In this document: one piece after another, positions 32,066 to 42,838 of the stretch
Position numbering within the stretch: the stretch's first letter is position 1
How the letters are laid out: each line of letters starts with the position of its first letter
Assembly: GCF_019131995.1 (NCBI RefSeq)
Contig: NZ_JAHONA010000012.1
Coordinates: 1-54,329 of the forward strand
Length of the DNA stretch: 54,329 nucleotides
Reading direction: 5' to 3'
Origin: Collinsella aerofaciens
Lineage (GTDB): Bacteria > Actinomycetota > Coriobacteriia > Coriobacteriales > Coriobacteriaceae
The notes under the pieces: model-generated
Seen by the model: the letters and a program-made list of their open reading frames with translations, nothing else
Told to the model about the DNA's origin: nothing
Databases searched by the model: none
Program-made: the position numbers and the translations under genes

Positions 32066-33031
32066 CTAGTACGTCGCCTTGTAACGGTTGACCTTCTCGC
32101 GATAGTCGCGCGTGTCGGTCTCGCGCAGCTTGGTCATGGCATCGCGCTCGTCATCGGACAGGTTCGTGGGGACCTGCACCTTAATCTCGACGAGCAGCGC
32201 GCCTGTGCGGCCACGGTGCTTAACGTCGGGCGCCCCCATTTCCTTAAAGCGGAACTTCTTGCCCGTCTGGGTACCCGCGGGCACCTTCAGGCGAACCGTC
32301 GCACCGCCGGGCGTCGGCACGTCCACCGTGCAGCCGAGCGCCGCCTCATAGACCGAGACCGGTACCTCCATGGTCACGTCGGCACCTTTACGTTTAAACA
32401 GCGGATGCTCCTCCACATGCGTGGTCACGACCAGGTCGCCGCGCTCGCCGCCGGCAACGCCATACTCGCCGCGACGTTTGTAACGCAGCTTGCCGCCGTC
32501 GACCGCGCCTGCAGGCACCGAGACCGTAATGGTCTGCTGCTCGCCTGTCGAAGGAATGCGATAGGTAACCTTGTGCGTCACGCCGCGAAACGCGTCCTCG
32601 GCCGTTACATCGACGGTCAGCGACAGGTCGCCGCCCTTGCGAGCGCGGCTGCGACCCGCGCCGGCACCGGCAGCGCCCGCAGCCCCGGCAAAGCCCGAGC
32701 CCCAATCGCCGCCCCAGGCGCCGTTGCCGCTAAAGATGCTGTCGAAGATGTCGCCCCAGCCGCTGGCACCCGCGCCGGCACCGTAGCCGCCGCCATACGC
32801 GCCGCCTGCGCCCGGCATACCGCCAAACATGAGCATCTGGTCGTACTCTTTGCGCTTCTTCTCGTCCGAAAGCGTCTCGTAGGCCTCGCTGATCTCCTTG
32901 AACTTGGCCTCGTCGCCGCCGGCATCGGGGTGATATTTTTGCGCGAGCTTGCGAAACGCGCTCTTGATCTCTTTGTCGGAGGCGCTCTTGGATACGCCCA
33001 GGATGTCATAGAAGGTTTTGCCTGCAGCCAT
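32066..33031 (-). CDS. dnaJ: Co-chaperone DnaJ (CbpA-like, no zinc finger)
   Basis: 321 aa. J-domain 1-70 with the HPD motif ([13 protein letters not shown]), Gly/Phe-rich linker about 75-125, then two C-terminal beta domains ([18 protein letters not shown] onward). The CXXCXGXG zinc fingers of type I DnaJ are absent, so this is a type II/CbpA-like protein as often found in the HspR operon of actinobacteria. It stimulates DnaK ATPase activity. GAGGAG precedes the ATG. A GC-rich hairpin separates it from grpE, which could lower its expression relative to dnaK/grpE. Confidence 0.93.
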   Translation of the reverse strand: MAAGKTFYDILGVSKSASDKEIKSAFRKLAQKYHPDAGGDEAKFKEISEAYETLSDEKKRKEYDQMLMFGGMPGAGGAYGGGYGAGAGASGWGDIFDSIFSGNGAWGGDWGSGFAGAAGAAGAGAGRSRARKGGDLSLTVDVTAEDAFRGVTHKVTYRIPSTGEQQTITVSVPAGAVDGGKLRYKRRGEYGVAGGERGDLVVTTHVEEHPLFKRKGADVTMEVPVSVYEAALGCTVDVPTPGGATVRLKVPAGTQTGKKFRFKEMGAPDVKHRGRTGALLVEIKVQVPTNLSDDERDAMTKLRETDTRDYREKVNRYKATY

Positions 33032-33105
33032 CGTAGCTCCTCTCCTGTTTCATCCGTCGCCCAGCGGGCGGCGGCTCATACTTTCATATGGCACTAGGCC
33101 AGAAA

Positions 33106-33131
33106 GGGCCCCGGGTGTTGCCCCGGGGCCC
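33106..33131 (-). terminator. Hairpin between grpE and dnaJ (attenuator candidate)
   Basis: GGGCCCCGGG (33106-33115) pairs with CCCGGGGCCC (33122-33131) around a 6-nt loop; flanking AGAA/TTCT extends it, and the minus strand continues TTTCT. It lies 8 bases after the grpE stop. Confidence 0.75.
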
Positions 33132-33138
33132 TTCTCAA

Positions 33139-33981
33139 TTACTCCTCGGTGCTCTCGGCCGTATCGGCCGCAGCATCCTCGGGCGCCGCTTCGGGCTCCG
33201 GTGCGGGGCGCTTCTCGCCACCGTAGGTCACCGTCACCATCGCGGAACGCAGGATGCGGTCCGCCATGCGGTAGCCCTTCTGGTACACGTCGTTGACGGT
33301 CTCGTCGTACTGCGACGCGTCCTCGACGCGACCCACGGCCTGGTGCTCGAGCGGATCGAACGCCTCGCCCTTGGGGTCGATGGGCTCAACGCCCTCGTGC
33401 GCAAACACATCGAGCAGCTTGGCATGCACCGCGTCGACGCCGTCGACGAACTGCTTAAAGTCGTCGGCAAGCTCCTGGCTACGGGCATGGTCGATCGCAC
33501 GCTCGATATCGTCGACCACCGGCAACAGCGCGGTGACGAGCTTCTCGGTCGCGCGCTCGCGCTCGGCGATACGCTCGCTGGCGGTGCGGCGACGGAAGTT
33601 CTCCCAGTCGGCCTGCAGACGGGCGGTGCGCTCGGTAGCGTCCTTCGCCTTGTCCTCGGCGGCCTTCTGGGCCTCTGCCGCAGCATCGAGCTCGTTGCGC
33701 ACGTCGGCAAGCTCTTTCTGAGCCTGCTCGAACTTGAGCTTAAAGTCGTTGTCGGCGGCTTCCTCACCGGCGCGGATAGCAGCTTCCACCATCTCGTCCT
33801 CGGTCATCGTCGCCTCCTTGTTGGAATCCTCTACCTGGTTCTCGACAGCCTCGGCGGCCGCGGCCTCGTTGGCCTCGGTATCGTCTGCGGCCTCTACGGG
33901 AATCTTCACGTCCTTCTCCTCAGAGTCAACGGGGGCGGCGCCAGCGGCAGCCGCCTCCGTGCGAGCTTTACGGGCGGACAT
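33139..33981 (-). CDS. grpE: Nucleotide exchange factor GrpE
   Basis: 280 aa. A long acidic/Ala-rich N-terminal extension (about 1-75) precedes the coiled-coil (about 80-140) and the GrpE core with LQADWENFRRRT, LLPVVDDIERAI and the C-terminal YQKGYRMADRILRSAMVTV signature. It releases ADP from DnaK. It starts two bases after the dnaK stop, so the genes are translationally linked. An internal ATG at about 33807 (MTEDEMVEAA) could give a shorter form; the length of the extension makes that worth noting. The C-terminal 27 residues are again acidic. Confidence 0.95.
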   Translation of the reverse strand: MSARKARTEAAAAGAAPVDSEEKDVKIPVEAADDTEANEAAAAEAVENQVEDSNKEATMTEDEMVEAAIRAGEEAADNDFKLKFEQAQKELADVRNELDAAAEAQKAAEDKAKDATERTARLQADWENFRRRTASERIAERERATEKLVTALLPVVDDIERAIDHARSQELADDFKQFVDGVDAVHAKLLDVFAHEGVEPIDPKGEAFDPLEHQAVGRVEDASQYDETVNDVYQKGYRMADRILRSAMVTVTYGGEKRPAPEPEAAPEDAAADTAESTEE

Positions 33982-33983
33982 GA

Positions 33984-35876
<1,893 letters not shown>

Positions 35877-35985
35877 TAGAAATTCCCTCTCTCTTGTGCG
35901 TTTGCACCGACTCGACGATATGTCGCGCGGCGCTTCGGCTTGTCTTTCAGGATGTAGTGTATCCCCTTATGGGCCGGAATATACA

Positions 35986-36012
35986 AAATCTAAGTCAATT
36001 CATATAAGATTT
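35986..36012. promoter_or_regulatory. Candidate HspR operator upstream of dnaK
   Basis: AAATCTAAGTC-N6-TATAAGATTT, the counterpart of 25586-25612. On the minus strand TTGACT lies inside the motif, so it may overlap the -35 region. The rest of 35880-36290 has no gene; it holds a REP-like half-palindrome with GGGATGCGGTTTCC at about 36148-36161. Confidence 0.7.
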
Positions 36013-36296
36013 CTTATTGCTGAGAGTTTAGGTTCTTAAATGCGCAGGTAGATGCGTTGTTTGAATTCTCGGCAGATCTATTGAGATCTATGTAGAGTTG
36101 GCTGAGGTGCGGGTCTGAAGCCGTGTCCCGTTTTGGACGTGGATTACGGGATGCGGTTTCCGCAAGCACGCTCAATCGCCCTATATTTCAAGTCACCTAT
36201 AGCTAACATTTGCGCAGCTCAACGGCCTCACCTGCATGTTTTTTAGTAAGCCGTGGCATACTCGGCGAACGGTATGAAGATGCCGGCCAGAGGGTA

Positions 36297-36324
36297 TTGC
36301 AAACGGTCGCTCCCGTGGTATGTT
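36297..36324 (+). promoter_or_regulatory. Candidate promoter of the ferredoxin gene
   Basis: TTGCAA (36297-36302) and TATGTT (36319-36324) with a 16-bp spacer, 61 bases before the ATG. Confidence 0.5.
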
Positions 36325-36385
36325 TTTGCCCGAATCAAACCGACGCGCATCGCCTGTAGCGTCGGTCAACAGAGAGGAAACTACC

Positions 36386-36571
36386 ATGGCTCATCCCGTA
36401 ATTGATGCCGACGAGTGCATCGCTTGTGGCGTTTGCGTCGACTCCTGCCCCGCTGGCGTTCTGGAGCTCCAGGACGTCGCTACCGTCGCTGACGAGGATT
36501 CCTGCGTCGCCTGTGGCGCTTGCCAGGACGCTTGCCCCGCCGGCGCGATCACCGAGATCGTCGAGGAGTAA
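36386..36571 (+). CDS. 2[4Fe-4S] ferredoxin
   Basis: 61 aa from ATG 36386 (AGAGGA upstream). Two classic cluster motifs: CIACGVCVDSCPAG and CVACGACQDACPAG, giving eight Cys and a pseudo-twofold clostridial-type ferredoxin. It is small, acidic and cytoplasmic, an electron carrier for low-potential redox enzymes. It stands alone between its own promoter and a strong bidirectional terminator. Possible partners in the window are the large Fe-S flavoprotein (14410) and the hydrogenase implied by the hyp genes, but nothing ties it to either. Confidence 0.95.
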   Translation: MAHPVIDADECIACGVCVDSCPAGVLELQDVATVADEDSCVACGACQDACPAGAITEIVEE

Positions 36572-36614
36572 CAACTCCCCCACTTGCACACTCACAAGTA
36601 CACCGTGCACAAAT

Positions 36615-36650
36615 AAAGGAGGCCTCCGCATCGCCGCGGAGGCCTCCTTT
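36615..36650. terminator. Bidirectional terminator between ferredoxin and niaR
   Basis: AAAGGAGGCCTCCGC (36615-36629) and GCGGAGGCCTCCTTT (36636-36650), a perfect 15-bp stem with 6-nt loop, A-rich to the left and TTTT to the right. It serves the convergent ferredoxin and niaR genes. Confidence 0.92.
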
Positions 36651-36660
36651 TGCATGTGTG

Positions 36661-37206
36661 CTAGGACAAATCATCCTCGTAGGGCATTAAATCGGCAAGG
36701 TAGCCTTTCTCTTTGAGCATGGTCTCGATCTCGTCGAGAGTTTGCTCGTCTTCTGCCGCAATGCGGTGGAAGTGATAGCCGCTGGTTACCGTCAGCAGCG
36801 GAAAGCTCTTACCGCTCTCGATATCGTGCAGGTAGCGCTCAACATCGCGACGATTGCGGATGTCCAGGTCGGCCGTAATCTTGCCGTACACGCGGTGGTT
36901 GACGATCACGTTGAGCACGGCGCCGCCCGCGTCGACGATGCTCGTAAGCTCATCGCCCGCTTGCTCCACGCCGTGGCGAACCTTGACCAGACGCGTGGGC
37001 ACAGCCGGGCTGCTCGCCGCCTCCTGTAGTACATAGCCGCGATTGGTGGCGACGATATCGTGCCCGTCGGCGCGCAGCAGGGCGATGTCCTGCACCACGA
37101 CCTGACGGCTCACGCCCACCTCGCGGGCAAGCGCACTGCCCGAGACAGGATCTTTGGCGCTCTCGAGCACGGCCATGATGGCACGGCGACGCTCGCGGGC
37201 GTCCAT
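36661..37206 (-). CDS. niaR: NAD biosynthesis repressor NiaR (3H domain)
   Basis: 181 aa. N-terminal HTH (SGSALAREVGVSRQVVVQDIALLRADGHDIVATNRGYVL, about 21-61) and a C-terminal 3H domain containing the three conserved His: VKVRHGVEQ, VIVNHRVYGKI and SGYHFHRI, which bind metal and sense nicotinic acid in characterised NiaR proteins. Its ATG overlaps the nadC stop (TAATG), so it is coupled to nadABC and likely represses them. The 18-19 bp palindrome at 40570-40613 is the obvious operator candidate. Confidence 0.9.
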   Translation of the reverse strand: MDARERRRAIMAVLESAKDPVSGSALAREVGVSRQVVVQDIALLRADGHDIVATNRGYVLQEAASSPAVPTRLVKVRHGVEQAGDELTSIVDAGGAVLNVIVNHRVYGKITADLDIRNRRDVERYLHDIESGKSFPLLTVTSGYHFHRIAAEDEQTLDEIETMLKEKGYLADLMPYEDDLS

Positions 37207-38066
37207 TATTTACCGTCCAGCAGACGCAGGTGCTTGAGCGAGAGGTCGAGAATCGGCGCAGAGTGCGTCAGGGCGCCCGAGCTAATAAAGTCAACGCCTA
37301 GGTCGGCAAGCGCGCGGATATTGCTGGCATCCACGTTGCCCGAGCACTCGGTCTTGGCACGGCCGGCGATAAGCTCAATCGCGGCAGCCATGTCGTCGTG
37401 GGTCATGTTGTCGAACATGATGATATCGGCGCCGGCCTCCACGGCCTCGCGCACCATGTCCAGGTTCTCGCACTCGATCTCGACCGTCGTGGTAAACGAT
37501 GCATGGGCGCGCGCCATCTCGATCGCACGCGTCACACCACCGGCGGCGTCGATGTGGTTGTCCTTGAGCATGACAGCCGTCGACAGGTTGTAACGGTGGT
37601 TGCTGCCGCCGCCGATCTCGACCGCGGCCTTCTCGAAGACGCGCATGCCCGGCGTGGTCTTGCGCGTGTCGACAAGCACGGTCTTGGTACCCTCGAGCGC
37701 CGCCGCCATGTTGTGCGTGTAGGTGGCGATACCGCTCATACGCTGCAGATAGTTGAGCGCCACGCGCTCGCCCGAAAGCAACACGCGCGCGTCGCCGCGC
37801 ACCTGGCCCACGTGGTCGCCGGCGTGCACCTCGTCGCCGTCGACGACATCAAACAGCACCGAGCTCTGCGAATCCAGCAGCTCAAAGGTGCGAGCGAACA
37901 CATCCAGGCCGGCGATGATGCCGTCGGCCTTGGCGATGAGCTCCACCGTGGCGGGGCGCGCCGTGGGGCACACGCTCGCCGTGCTCACGTCCTCAAAGGT
38001 AATGTCCTCGCGCAGGGCCTGCAAAATCAGATCATCGACGACGAGCTTCATGGTAATGGGATTCAT
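37206..38066 (-). CDS. nadC: Nicotinate-nucleotide pyrophosphorylase NadC
   Basis: 286 aa, normal length. Motifs: REDITFEDVSTASVCP, ERVALNYLQRMSGIATYT, VLVDTRKTTPGMRVFEKAAVEIGGGSNHRYNL (the phosphoribosyl/quinolinate site) and IMFDNMT. It converts quinolinate and PRPP to nicotinate mononucleotide. GGAGGAG precedes ATG 38066. It lies 3 bases after nadB and overlaps niaR by one base. Confidence 0.96.
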   Translation of the reverse strand: MNPITMKLVVDDLILQALREDITFEDVSTASVCPTARPATVELIAKADGIIAGLDVFARTFELLDSQSSVLFDVVDGDEVHAGDHVGQVRGDARVLLSGERVALNYLQRMSGIATYTHNMAAALEGTKTVLVDTRKTTPGMRVFEKAAVEIGGGSNHRYNLSTAVMLKDNHIDAAGGVTRAIEMARAHASFTTTVEIECENLDMVREAVEAGADIIMFDNMTHDDMAAAIELIAGRAKTECSGNVDASNIRALADLGVDFISSGALTHSAPILDLSLKHLRLLDGK

Positions 38067-38069
38067 GGT

Positions 38070-39446
38070 CTACTCCTCCACGGCCTGCGTGCTGGCGGCA
38101 CGGGCCAAATCATCGATTGCCAGGGTGTCGGCGCTCAGGGCGCGATGACGGCCATCGAGCGCGGGCTCGCCCGCCTGCTCCACGGCCAGCGACTCGCCGG
38201 TGCGCATACGCCAAGCAGCGCGACGACCCCAGACTAGGGACTCGAGCAGGCTGTTGGAAGCTAGGCGGTTCTTGCCGTGAACGCCGTTGCAAGCCGTCTC
38301 GCCCGCGGCATAGAGCTCGGGCATCGAGGTGCGGCCATCCTTGTCGACCCACACGCCGCCCATAAAGTAGTGCTGCGTGGGCGTAACGGGAATGGGCTCA
38401 TCCAGGATGTCGCGACCGTCCTCAAGGCAGCGCGCGCGGATGTTGGCGAAATGCCCGGTCACCACGTCGCGCTCGACGGGGGCAAAGCTCAGCCACTCGT
38501 GCTCGGTGCCGTCCTGCTTCATCTGCTCGCGAATAGCGGCGGCGACTACGTCGCGCGGCTGCAGCTCGTCGGTAAAGCGCTCGCCGGCAGCGTTGAGCAG
38601 AATCGCGCCCTCGCCGCGGCAGCTCTCGCTGATCAGGAAGGTGCGGCCCGGCTGCGGCGAGAACAGTCCCGTGGGGTGGATCTGCACGTAGTCCAGGTGC
38701 TCCATCTTAATGCCATGCTCCTGAGCGATGTAGCAGGCATCGCCCGTGAGCTGCGGATAGTTGGTCGAGTGGTCGTATACGCCGCCGATGCCGCCCGTTG
38801 CCCACAGCGTGTGGCGGGCATGGATCTTAAACAGCTCGCCGGCATGCACGCCCTCGGCGACATTTGCCAGCTCGTCGGCGGGACGAAGCGAGTTGTCCTC
38901 GTCCACGGGAACGGCGACGACGCCGGTGCACACCGTGGCGCCGTCACGCTCGCCCGTTAGAATGTCGGTCATGGCCACGTGCTCCAAAATCTGCACGTTA
39001 TCCAGCTTGCGAACGGCCTGGAGCAGCTTGGTCGTGATCTCCTTGCCCGTAATGTCGGCATGGAAGGCAATTCGCGGACGGCTGTGCGCGCCCTCGCGGG
39101 TAAAGTCGAGGCTACCGTCGGCCTTGCGCTCAAAGTCCACGCCCATGGCCAGCAGGTCGTTGATGACCGAGCGGCTCGAGCGGATCATGATGTCGACGCT
39201 CTCGCGGCGGTTCTCGTAGTGGCCGGCGTGCATGGTGTCCTCAAAGAAGGCATCGTAGTCCGAGCCCTCGGGCAGCACGCAGATGCCGCCCTGCGCGAGC
39301 ATCGAATCGCACTCGTCGACCGCGCCCTTGGAAAGCATGATCACGCGCGTGCTCGTCGGCAGATTGAGGGCCGCGTACAGGCCCGCCACGCCGCAGCCGG
39401 CAATGACGACGTCGCACTCCATATCGGGGTATTGCTTGGTTTCCAC
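38070..39446 (-). CDS. nadB: L-aspartate oxidase NadB
   Basis: 458 aa with a GTG start at 39446 (ETKQYPDMECDVVIAGCGVAG), supported by GGGAGAGG 6 bases upstream; an ATG at 39422 is an alternative. An open frame extends to 40058, but that part is only out-of-frame nadA. FAD fold CDVVIAGCGVAGLYAALNL, SMLAQGGICV, IHPTGLF and RGEGAILLNAAGERF identify the fumarate reductase/NadB fold. The C-terminal helical domain of E. coli NadB is mostly missing (family 430-540 aa). It oxidises aspartate to iminoaspartate for NadA. Confidence 0.92.
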   Translation of the reverse strand: METKQYPDMECDVVIAGCGVAGLYAALNLPTSTRVIMLSKGAVDECDSMLAQGGICVLPEGSDYDAFFEDTMHAGHYENRRESVDIMIRSSRSVINDLLAMGVDFERKADGSLDFTREGAHSRPRIAFHADITGKEITTKLLQAVRKLDNVQILEHVAMTDILTGERDGATVCTGVVAVPVDEDNSLRPADELANVAEGVHAGELFKIHARHTLWATGGIGGVYDHSTNYPQLTGDACYIAQEHGIKMEHLDYVQIHPTGLFSPQPGRTFLISESCRGEGAILLNAAGERFTDELQPRDVVAAAIREQMKQDGTEHEWLSFAPVERDVVTGHFANIRARCLEDGRDILDEPIPVTPTQHYFMGGVWVDKDGRTSMPELYAAGETACNGVHGKNRLASNSLLESLVWGRRAAWRMRTGESLAVEQAGEPALDGRHRALSADTLAIDDLARAASTQAVEE

Positions 39447-39502
39447 AGGAATCCTCTCCCTTGTAATGTGACATAAGGGACCGTCCCTCATGCAACATTG
39501 TT

Positions 39503-40528
39503 CTAGCGCGCTGCGTACTCGAGCATACGGTCGAGCGTGAGCTTGGCCTGGTCTGCCGCCTCGTCCGAGACGCCGATCTGCACCTCGCCCTCGCCCGTCT
39601 CCAGGCAGCGCACGAGCTTCTCGAGCGTGATGAGATCCATGTTGACGCAGGTGGGCTGCACCGCGGGGAAATAGAACTTCTTGCCGGTGCCCTGGCAGCG
39701 GCGCTCGAGCTCGTAGAGCACGCCGCGGACCGTCACGATGATGAACTCGCTCGCGTCCGACTCCTCGGCATACTTGATGATGCCGGCGGTGGAGCCGATG
39801 TAGTCGGCCTCGGCCAGAACGTCGGCCTTGCACTCGGGGTGCGCCAGCACGAGCGCGTCGGGGTGGGCCTCCGTCGCGTCGACGATCTGCTCGACGGTGA
39901 TGATGTGATGGCGCGGGCAGTAGCCGTTGTTGAGGATGACGTGCTTTTGCGGCACCTGCTCGGCTACGAAGCGGCCCAGGTTTTGGTCGGGAATGAACAG
40001 GATATGCTGCTGCGGCAGCTCGGACACAATCTTGACGGCGTTGGAGCTGGTGACGCACACGTCACTCCAGCTCTTGATCTCGACCGTCGAGTTGACGTAG
40101 CAGACCACGGCAAGGTCGTCACCGTACTCGGCGCGGGCGGCGTCGACCGTCTCGCGCTTGACCATGTGAGCCATGGGGCAGTCCGCGCCCGGCTCGGGCA
40201 GCAGCACGGTCTTAGTGGGATTGAGCAGTTTGGCGCTCTCGCCCATAAACTCCACGCCGCACAGCACGATGGTCTGCTGCGGCAGGCTTTTAGCGAGCTT
40301 AGCCAGGTAGAAGCTGTCGCCGACGTAATCGGCAACGGCTTGGACCTCGGGCGCCACGTAATAGTGCGCCAGAATCACCGCGTCGCGTTGGATTTTTAGT
40401 TGCTGAATGGCCTCGACGAGCTCTGCGGGCACCAGCGCCGCGCGCTCCGTTGCCGTCGTTGCCGATGCCAGGCCGGCCGCAATATCGCGTGCAAGCTCCG
40501 ATGCATCCATGTTCGCGCTCTGTGCCAT
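39503..40528 (-). CDS. nadA: Quinolinate synthase NadA
   Basis: 341 aa from ATG 40528 (MAQSANMDASELARD); GAGAGGGG lies 6-12 bases upstream. Conserved segments: VILAHYYVAPEVQAVADYVGDSFYLAK, CGVEFMGESAKLLNP, PEPGADCPMAHM, HPECKADV, and CVNMDLITLEKL. The three Cys needed for the [4Fe-4S] cluster can be seen (FCGVEF-type Cys near 91, ECKAD, TCVNM). It condenses iminoaspartate with dihydroxyacetone phosphate to quinolinate. First gene of nadABC-niaR, with a large palindrome upstream. Confidence 0.95.
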   Translation of the reverse strand: MAQSANMDASELARDIAAGLASATTATERAALVPAELVEAIQQLKIQRDAVILAHYYVAPEVQAVADYVGDSFYLAKLAKSLPQQTIVLCGVEFMGESAKLLNPTKTVLLPEPGADCPMAHMVKRETVDAARAEYGDDLAVVCYVNSTVEIKSWSDVCVTSSNAVKIVSELPQQHILFIPDQNLGRFVAEQVPQKHVILNNGYCPRHHIITVEQIVDATEAHPDALVLAHPECKADVLAEADYIGSTAGIIKYAEESDASEFIIVTVRGVLYELERRCQGTGKKFYFPAVQPTCVNMDLITLEKLVRCLETGEGEVQIGVSDEAADQAKLTLDRMLEYAAR

Positions 40529-40569
40529 CAAGGCCCCTCTCTTTTGGCGAATCTTGGGGCTTTAGTATG

Positions 40570-40613
40570 ACACCTAGGTTTACAGCTGACAAGACAGCTG
40601 TAAACCTAGGTGT
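40570..40613. promoter_or_regulatory. Perfect 19-bp-arm palindrome upstream of nadA, candidate NiaR operator
   Basis: Arms 40570-40588 and 40595-40613 (ACACCTAGGTTTACAGCTG and its complement) around a 6-bp centre. Each arm also contains the self-complementary ACCTAGGT and CAGCTG, so two nested site types are possible. It lies 42 bases before the nadA start. Confidence 0.8.
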
Positions 40614-40820
40614 AAAGTTGAAATAAAGATTCAATCATGCGGCAGGTCCATTTTCGAACTGGCAAGCTGAGGATAGCTAAGCTCTCGATGGCGCAGGAGG
40701 CATCTTTCGCCACCGCAACACCGCTTGGCGCGAGCTGCACGCCGTGGGGCGCAAACGGTCCGCACCCCCGCAAGCGGCGCGTGCCCGATGTGGCAAAATC
40801 GAACTACTTAAGGGGGCCGA

Positions 40821-41543
40821 ATGCTCAAGATTATTGCCTGCGACGATGATGTCGCTTTTCTAGATAGACTGCACCGGATGATCGACCGTTGGTCGACCGA
40901 GACGGGCACGGCGGTCGATGTTGCGCTCGTCACGCGCGGCGAGGACCTGCTGGCCCGCCATGCCGCATCGCGCGCCGACATCATCTTGCTCGATATGATC
41001 ATGCCGCTCGTCAACGGCATGGACACCGCACGCGAACTGCGCCAGGCCGACACCGCCGTGCGCCTGGTGTTCCTCACCTCGTCGCCCGAGTTCGCGCTGG
41101 AATCCTACGAGGTCCGCGCCTTCGACTATCTGCTCAAGCCCGTGACTTACGAACGCCTGGCGCGATTACTCGACGAGCTTTCGAGCATGCGCCCGGCGGC
41201 AACCGACGAGCTCGTGATCAAAACTTCCTTTGGCTACCACGCCCTGCGCCTGTCCGACATCGAATATGCCGAGGCGCGCAACAAGCACGTGGTCTTCCAC
41301 CTGCGCGACGGACGCGATATCGAGGCACTCGAGTCGTTCCGCAGCGTCGAGGACCGCTTGGAGCAAAACGCGGTCTTCTTTAAATGCCACCGCAGCTACC
41401 AGGTCAACCTGCGCAATATCGATCACTTTGACCGCACGGACATCGTCATGCGCTCGGGCGCGTGCATCCCGCTTTCGCGCAGCTGCAAGCAGGGATTCCA
41501 AGACGCCTACTTTGCGGTGCGCTTTGGGGGTGGGAGACACTGA
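40821..41543 (+). CDS. LytTR-family response regulator
   Basis: 240 aa. Receiver domain 1-120 with acidic pocket CDDD, phospho-acceptor Asp58 (IILLDMIMP) and Lys in LLKPVTYERL; LytTR DNA-binding domain about 135-235 (ISYAEARNKHVVFHLRDG-like strand and FFKCHRSYQVNLRNID signature). LytTR regulators of this kind (AgrA/BlpR-like) usually respond to peptide signals through a partner membrane kinase, encoded immediately downstream with a 1-base TGATG overlap. No precursor-peptide gene or transporter was found nearby. Target sites (paired direct repeats) could not be assigned. Confidence 0.92.
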   Translation: MLKIIACDDDVAFLDRLHRMIDRWSTETGTAVDVALVTRGEDLLARHAASRADIILLDMIMPLVNGMDTARELRQADTAVRLVFLTSSPEFALESYEVRAFDYLLKPVTYERLARLLDELSSMRPAATDELVIKTSFGYHALRLSDIEYAEARNKHVVFHLRDGRDIEALESFRSVEDRLEQNAVFFKCHRSYQVNLRNIDHFDRTDIVMRSGACIPLSRSCKQGFQDAYFAVRFGGGRH

Positions 41544-42820
41544 TGGTCTCCTCGGTCGAAATGGTCCTTTGGGCAATCCACCACGCCACGACGCTGCTCT
41601 TTGGCGTCTTTGCCTCGGCGGCGCTGTGCGGTGTCGAGATCAACCGGCGTCATGCGCTTGAGCTGCTGGGGGTCGGCGTCGTGACCGGTGCCGCCTTCTC
41701 GATCGCCAATGCCGTCGGCGGCGAGCTTTTTGCCCGCCAGGTATATCCACTCGTCGTGCATCTGCCGCTCGTCATCTATTTGTGCGCGCGCTACCGCCTG
41801 AGCCCGCTGCTTGCCGTGCTCGGCATTACGAGTGCCTATCTGAGCTGCCAGTTCAGCAATTGGATGGGCATCGCCGCATTTGCCGCAACCGATTCTCAGA
41901 TCGCGTACTATCTGGCGCGCATCGCGACCACACTCGCCGTCTTTGCCGTCCTGTTGCATTGGGCCGGCGACATCGGTCCACGCTTGGCGATTAAAAGCAC
42001 CACCGAGCTGGGCATCCTTTTAATCCTGCCGCTCGTCTATTACGTCTTTGACTATGCCACCAACGTCTACACCACGCTGTTCCACTCGGGCTCGGTGGTA
42101 ACGGTTGAGTTTTTGGCATTTGCGCTCTGTGCCTTCTATCTTATGTTTCTTGCCGTTTACCTGCGCGAATACGAAGAAAAGGAAACCGCCGAGCGAGAGC
42201 GCTGGATGCTCGAAACCCGCGACAGCGCCGCCATCAAAGAGCTCGAGGCTTGGCGTCAATCTGGGCGCGAGCTGTCGATTCTTCGCCACGATATGCGCCA
42301 CTTCCTACGCGGCCTGGCCGCTTTAATTGAGGAGGGCCACACCGACGAGGCGCTCAAACGCATCGATGAACTCTGCGAAGCCGGCGATCGCACCGCCGTA
42401 CGCCGCTTCTGCGCCAACGAGACCGTAAACATCGCGCTTTCGTCATTTAACTCGGATATCAATAGAAACGGCATTACCGCCAACCTGCGCGCCGCCGTAC
42501 CCGAAACCATCCACGTAGGTGACGCCGACCTGTTTAGCGTGCTCTCAAATGCCTTGGAAAACGCTATCACCGCTGCAAGCGCCACACCCCAAGGAAAGCG
42601 ATTCGTCGACTTTGACCTGCGATTAGAGGACGGCCAGCTGCTGCTGTTAGTTTCCAACACGTTTGACCGCGCGCCGCGCATGGTCGACGGCACGCCCGTA
42701 GCCGGGCACACCGGACACGGCTTTGGAACCAAGAGCATTAAGCTTGCCGTCGAACGCATGAATGGTAACTGCCAGTTCCGCATTAACGGCGATCGGTTTG
42801 AGCTGCGCGCTGTGATGTAG
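41543..42820 (+). CDS. AgrC-like sensor histidine kinase (GHKL)
   Basis: 425 aa from ATG 41543, overlapping the regulator stop. Six or seven hydrophobic segments in residues 1-215, then a coiled linker, the phospho-His box ILRHDMRHFLRGL (about 250), and a GHKL ATPase domain with DLFSVLSNALENAITAA (N box) and GHGFGTKSIKLAVERMNG (G box). This layout is typical of LytTR-partner kinases of the HPK10/AgrC group. The signal is unknown. GGGAG lies 8 bases before the ATG. Confidence 0.9.
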   Translation: MVSSVEMVLWAIHHATTLLFGVFASAALCGVEINRRHALELLGVGVVTGAAFSIANAVGGELFARQVYPLVVHLPLVIYLCARYRLSPLLAVLGITSAYLSCQFSNWMGIAAFAATDSQIAYYLARIATTLAVFAVLLHWAGDIGPRLAIKSTTELGILLILPLVYYVFDYATNVYTTLFHSGSVVTVEFLAFALCAFYLMFLAVYLREYEEKETAERERWMLETRDSAAIKELEAWRQSGRELSILRHDMRHFLRGLAALIEEGHTDEALKRIDELCEAGDRTAVRRFCANETVNIALSSFNSDINRNGITANLRAAVPETIHVGDADLFSVLSNALENAITAASATPQGKRFVDFDLRLEDGQLLLLVSNTFDRAPRMVDGTPVAGHTGHGFGTKSIKLAVERMNGNCQFRINGDRFELRAVM

Positions 42821-42838
42821 GGGCTGCCGCCAGCCTCG

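Noticed and set aside
39447..40058. N-terminal extension of nadB to 662 aa
   Set aside because: The extension is out-of-frame nadA sequence; the GTG at 39446 has an ideal ribosome binding site and starts the FAD fold.
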